From: Colletotrichum lupini
Lineage: Eukaryota; Ascomycota; Sordariomycetes; Glomerellales; Glomerellaceae
NCBI RefSeq assembly: GCF_023278565.1
Contig: NC_064676.1
Location: forward strand, 7,502,001-7,566,000
DNA: 64,000 nucleotides
Direction: 5' to 3'
Shown in pieces: positions 58,957-64,000 of the stretch. Made by a program: the position numbers and the translations under genes. Numbering within the stretch: the stretch's first letter is position 1; each line of letters opens with the position of its first letter. The notes beneath the pieces are model-generated. The model saw only the letters and a list, made by a program, of their open reading frames with translations. It was not told the origin of the DNA and did not search any database.

Positions 58957-59166
58957 TATCAGGCCTCGCTAGTTAAGCCTCGTTAGTTAAGGGATAGCTT
59001 AGGGGGGCATAAAGAGGGGGACTAAGTAATAAAGGAGCAGCTTAGGTATATATAGAGCGCTAGTAGTATACCTCGAGGGAAGGGCAGATTTTAGTAATTC
59101 CTCTTTTAGACCTTAATAGTAGTTAGCCTCTATGAGCTTCTTCTCTATATTATATACTTATTAATA
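58957..59166 (+). repeat. Gypsy G2 5' LTR (210 bp)
   Basis: It begins TATCAGGCCTCGC (TG mutated to TA) and ends ACTTATTAATA. It is the reverse complement of the G1 LTRs with mostly transition differences. The sequence after it, ATCTAAAATCTCTACC, occupies the primer-binding position but is too mutated to assign. Confidence 0.87.
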
Positions 59167-59379
59167 ATCTAAAATCTCTACCTACGAAGGGGACTAGGCC
59201 AGAAGCTTAAAATATTAATAAGAACGAGACGTAGTAAGAGAGCGCAGTCGGCGCTACGATAATAAAAAAAAGACGACTCTTTTCTATCGGACCCCCCAGA
59301 GTCGCCTCCTCCTTAATAAACGATATAAGAACGAAGCGTAGTAAAACTATTAACATAATAGCGACGTAAAAGGACCGCA

Positions 59380-62300
59380 TCGCTAGGAATATTAATAAAT
59401 TTCGAATAAAATAGCGAACCTCCTACCCTTACTTACTAATACCTAAACCGAATAATAAGTAATAGGCTAGTAAAACTATAAAAATAAGAACGATAATTAG
59501 AAAAAGAAATCCTTATTATAACGTATAAAGAGCGCTTATATAAAAGACGAGTAAATTTAGAACGCCTATAGAGCTCCTCGGATAGCCCGGCCCCCGTATT
59601 AAGGGCTACGGTCTTAGCTATAGCGGCCTTAGATATTAGCTTCGACGCAAACGAAAACGTAAACCCCCGGACTAAAAATAGTTTAATAAATAAAGCCGTA
59701 CCTAAAGCGCCGCTTAAGTAATAATAAAGTAATAAGTTCGTACTACCTAAGCCCCTATTTACTAGCTCCCTCCTAACTTAAGTAAGCGCCGCAAGCAGAA
59801 CGTCTATATTTAGACTACTATCCCTCCCTAACTTATTATACGCTAATAAATCGGCACGGGATTTATAAAGCTTCCTCTTTAACTATTACTATTACTTCGA
59901 CCTATAGGCTTAATAAATAAGAACAGACCGTAATAAAATAATATATACGGTTAGCTACCTAAGCGGCGGCATAAAAACCTCCTAAATATACTATATCTTC
60001 GACCGCTAAAAGACCCCCGGTTTTATAATAGACTAGGTTACATAAGAAGAACTAGAGACCTTCTTATAAAACAACCTATCCAATCCCGCTAACTAAGGAA
60101 TAGTAACGAGTATATAACTAAATAGCGCCTCGTAAGGCTAGAAAAAAAAAGTCGACGAGTTCGTTAGCTATATTAATAAGCTCGAGATAGAATTAAAATA
60201 TATCCCAATAGAGAAATAGAAGATCTCTACGCTAATAAGTAAGCTACGGCCCGAACTACGCCTCGCAATAATATCGTAAATAGAACTTCCGTAGACTTAC
60301 CTATAGCTAGTATCGCTAATAAGACGTATCGAATAATCCTTACTATTAATAAGGAGCCCACGAACGTCCCCTAGGTAATATTCTAACTTAAACTTAAACG
60401 AGCTAGCGGAAAAATACCGGGGCGCTAATAAGTCGAATATATAAAGAACACGCCGCAACTTGCTTAGTAAGGATACTACGTACTATAATTATAAAAAGAC
60501 TAGTTATATCGTAAAAGATTACCTACGACCGCGGGAGCAGTATTAATAGTACTATAACTATAATAAAACCGGGCACCTCGCTAATAGCTACCCGAGCGTT
60601 ATATACTATAAATATAACTAGAAAGGGTATAAGGCCGCTAGCTATTAATTAGACCTCGCCCTAGCTAAGTAGCGCGGACCGGTAACGAGCTCGAATACTA
60701 TCCTAATAAGAAAAGTAGCTAGCGATTAATAAGGGCGGCGCTTAGACATCCTAACTTATATATACCTAAACTACGTATAGGAGAAGCTAAGCGCCCTTAT
60801 CGATTCGGGAATAAAAGGGAACGTAATTAGTATCGGGCTACTTAATAGCTTTAACGCTAATTTATAAATTTACCTATTATTATAACTAATAAACGTCGAG
60901 GGCAAATAAATAGAGACGCTAGGAAGCTACTACTTACGGCTTCGAATCACTAATAGCGACTACGTAACGGAGATATAGCTATATCGCTTCGTAATAGCTA
61001 ATATTACGGCACTTACGCTTATCCTCGGTTTCCCCTAGCTAGAGGATATCGACCCGCTAATTAATTAAAAATAAAAAAAGTAGTAATATCTAATTTACGA
61101 ACGATATATCTACTTAGACGCCCTAAAAAAGGGGCTACTAAATAACTTAATTTTAATAATACTCGCGCATATCGTAATTAACCTAGCTATAGATAGTAAC
61201 GTAATACTAATAAGCGTAGCTAAGGATTAGAAGCTACGTTACTAAGACTTTAACGACTTATTTTTAAAAAAGAAAGCTATCTCGTTACTAAACAAAGTAC
61301 CGCACGACTACCGTATTAAGCTAAACGACGTAGTACTTATCCCCTAAGGACCTATTTACCTACTATTAAACTATAAGCTCGAGATCCTACGCGACTATTT
61401 AATAAAAGTAAAGGCTAGGGGCTAGATACGCCCCTCTATAAGCCCGGTAGGAGCACCTATCCTCTTTATACTTAAAAAAAAAAAAGAGCTACGACTTTAC
61501 GTCGACTATAGAGCGATTAATAAGATTATATAAAAAGATAGAACGCTACTATTACTAATTAGAGAGATACTAAACAGACTATCCAATACTTCTATTTTTA
61601 TAAAGCTAGACCTTAAGAACGCGTACTACTATATACGTATAGCCGAGGGCGATAAGTAAAAGACGGCTTTTCGTACTAAATACGGGTAGTTCGAGTACCT
61701 AGTTATACCTTTCGGGCTAACTAACGCGCCCGCGACTTTCTAAGTACATATTAATAACGTTCTAAGCGGCCTAGTTAACACTGTCTATATCGTATACCTA
61801 AATAATATCCTAATATATAGCAACGACTACGTAGCGCATAAAAAGCACGTACGTAACGTGTTATAGAGACTACGGCAATAGAACCTATATCTAAATAGTA
61901 GCAAATACGAGTTCTATATATTGCGTATAAGATTCCTAAAGTATATCGTATTTAATAAAGGTATAAAAATAAAACCCGCGCGCACCGAAACTATAGCAAA
62001 TTAGCCACTTCTAAAGAGCGTTAAAAACATATAGACGTTCCTTAGATTTACGGGGTTCTATTACAAATTTATTAATAACTATACTAAAATAACGGCACCT
62101 CTAATAGACTTACTAAGGAAGGCAAAACTAAGATAATTAGAGCTACTAATACTAGCCGTAGAGTTATTTAAAAAGCTACTAATAGTATTTACTAACGCGC
62201 TAATACTACGATATTTCGACCCTACCCTACCCACACGGTTATAAATAGACGCTTCGGCTCGAGCTATTAGCTTAGTAATTACGTAATTATTTAAGGGTAA

Positions 62301-64000
62301 TTAGTACCTAATTACTTATAGGTTAAGGAAATTAACGGATATAGAGAGCCGCTATAGTATAAAAGACGCGGAGCTATTAACTATTATAAACGTACTAAGG
62401 AACTAGCGACACTACTTTGCTTATAGCCGAGATTAGGTCGTAGTATTTATAGATTATTTTAACCTATAGTTCTTAAATATAAAAAAGAGACTAAACGGGA
62501 GATAGCTACGCTAGCTAAACGAACTCGTAGCGTTTAATATCGAGATTAGGTTTAAGCCGGGTATAAAGAACCTAGCGAATAGACTATTATAAAGACCTAA
62601 CTATAATAAAAGTAGTAACAATAGCGGAGTAGAGGAGCTACTATTAAAGATAAGGGAAGACCTCTATAACGCTAAAAATATATAGGAGCCCCTTAGAATC
62701 GTAATAATAAGGTATATAAGAACGAGCCGCGGGAGCGGCTCCTAAGTAAAAGGGATAGTAAGTATTTTAAAAACGGAACTAGTAATAATACGGAGAAGTA
62801 AGTAAAAGAGGTTAAGAGCTCTAGCTCGAGGGAACTCCGAGGAGTACCTCGAGAGGCATAACGGGGCTACGAGCCTAGGGCGTTAGAGTTACGGCGTAGT
62901 ACTTAAAGAGCTACTTAAGCCTACTACTAAAACTATAAATTATAAGCTACTCGTTCTATAGGACTCCGACGTAATAGGAGTACCTAAAATAGCATTTAAT
63001 AAGGAGGGGTTATTAATAATAAGTCAACTACGGGCCGCTTAATAAGAGGACGCTTTTATAAGGGATAAGTAGTAGACTAAGAAGAACCGACGGCCTTGCT
63101 TAGTTAAGAAGAAATAATAATAAAGCTAGGTATATAACTCTAAAGGGCTATTATACTACGGCGGCCGCGCCTACGTACTACTATATAAGGGGCTAAAAAG
63201 AGAGGTTATTAAAATATATTACGATATACCTACGGTAGGATATTATAATATAAAGCGGACGATAGCGCTACTAAAACGCTACTATTACTAAGATAGAGTA
63301 AGTAGGGATATAAAAAGTTATATTAATACTTATATAATATACTAGCGGACGAAGCCTTATTACTATAAGTTATATAGCTTACTACGCCCCCTACCCACCC
63401 TAGTTAGGCTATAATAAGAGATATCGCTAGACTTTATTACGGGCTTACCCGTATCGACTACGCTAATTAGGAGGCGCCCCTACGACGTAGTACTCGTTAT
63501 AATAAACCGATTTACGAAGTATAATATCTATATTACTACGAGGACGACCCTCATAGCCTAAGGATTCGCAAACCTCCTATTCGCAAAGATCTTTATTAAG
63601 TTTAGAATACCCAAAGGGATCGTCTCTAACAGGGGGTCGTTATTTATAAATAAGTTTTAGACTTATCTCTACTACCTTTTAGTAATAAAGAGGCGTCTTA
63701 GTACCGCGTTCTACCTATAAACGGACAATTAAATAGAACGGTAGAACTAATACTTAGAATAATATTTTCGCTACTTTTATACCTAAGACTAATCGGATTA
63801 GGCACAGCGTCTTTACCTAGCCGAGTTTATATATAATAACGCCTAGTACTTAGTAATCCGTAAAGCGCCTACTAAGGCCCTACTTAGGTTCCTACTTACG
63901 TACCCTATATCGATCTTAATAAGGACTCGAGATAGTATATAGAATATCTTAGCTGAAGAGCGTACGGCCCGACTACGAGCTAACTAAGAAGCTCTACGAC
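59380..64000 (+). pseudogene. Gypsy G2 gag-pol, one long frame broken only by TAA/TAG
   Basis: Plus-strand order: gag (about 59400-60520); CCHC knuckle remnant YYNYNKTGHLANSYP (60547-60600; cysteines turned to tyrosines); aspartic protease ALIDSG (about 60790-60810); reverse transcriptase with KLDLKNAYYYIRI (about 61600-61640) and YLNNILIYSND (about 61795-61830; YLDD now YLNN); RNase H about 62240-62500; integrase with SLDFITGLPVST (about 63425-63460), VSNRGSLF (63620-63650; SD now SN) and a TDN motif near 63720. The frame can be followed for about 4.5 kb. Methionine, tryptophan and cysteine are nearly absent from it, as RIP predicts. Confidence 0.82.

Larger units (their letters stand above)
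58957..64000 (+). mobile_element. Ty3/gypsy element G2 (plus strand), 5' LTR to integrase, runs off the window
   Basis: It belongs to the same family as G1 but lies in opposite orientation. The 5' LTR is 58957-59166; the body continues to the window end. With G1's length of 7.36 kb, it should end about 2.3 kb past the window. It is inserted in copia C in the gag/integrase region. The left flank TTCTA (58952-58956) would be the target duplication, and its partner is out of view. Confidence 0.85.

Noticed and set aside
1..64000. CRISPR arrays, tRNA or rRNA genes, telomeric repeats
   Set aside because: No regularly spaced short repeats with unique spacers, no cloverleaf-like sequence noticed by eye, and no TTAGGG arrays seen. 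A tRNA scan was not possible here.

Overview
The window looks like nuclear DNA of a filamentous ascomycete (Pezizomycotina, probably Sordariomycetes). Reasons: short GT-AG introns of 50-72 bp with CTGAC/GCTAAC-like branch points, fungus-specific families (Zn2Cys6 regulators, SAT4/PTH11-like rhodopsin-domain membrane protein, DUF7136, DUF7029/DUF7223 secreted protein, proteinase K-type subtilase), and long repeats mutated by repeat-induced point mutation (RIP). CpA/TpG is almost gone from the repeats while CpG is kept.

Layout. (1) 1-3312: a Zn2Cys6 regulator (partial, minus) diverges from a guanine deaminase gene across a promoter with four clustered GATA-factor sites; a serine peptidase S33-like alpha/beta hydrolase follows on the minus strand. 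(2) 3318-29562: a 26.2-kb stack of nested LTR retrotransposons with 5-bp target duplications at three levels. Copia family A holds copia family B, which holds a Ty3/gypsy element; a second family-A copy abuts the first in a shared-LTR arrangement. The stack lies about 105 bp upstream of the hydrolase start codon. (3) 29568-39442: a spacer, then a secreted-protein gene split by a third family-A element (32212-38726, minus strand) with a perfect 5-bp duplication. (4) 40304-51537: intact genes: subtilase, formaldehyde-dehydrogenase-like zinc alcohol dehydrogenase, SAT4-like 7-TM protein, DUF7136 GPI-type surface protein, tartrate/D-malate dehydrogenase and, divergent from it, NAD malate dehydrogenase. 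(5) 51762-53269: the C-terminal two exons of a fungal transcription factor whose 5' part is missing where repeat DNA begins at about 53320. (6) 53321-64000: a minus-strand copia element (family C) interrupted by a second copy of the same gypsy family, which runs off the window.

How it fits together. The single-copy genes are ordinary catabolic, secreted and membrane functions: purine use (guanine deaminase under probable nitrogen control), extracellular proteolysis, aldehyde/alcohol oxidation, and a possible small tartrate/malate module (dehydrogenase, malate dehydrogenase, regulator remnant). Retrotransposons have hit three of the gene neighbourhoods in three ways: promoter separation, an open reading frame split, and loss of the N-terminal half of a regulator. 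No polyprotein in the repeats is intact. Their frames can still be followed because nearly all in-frame stops are TAA/TAG, as expected from RIP of CAA/CAG/TGG codons. Exon joins were read by eye from splice signals and frame continuity. Family assignments come from motif recognition, not database searches.
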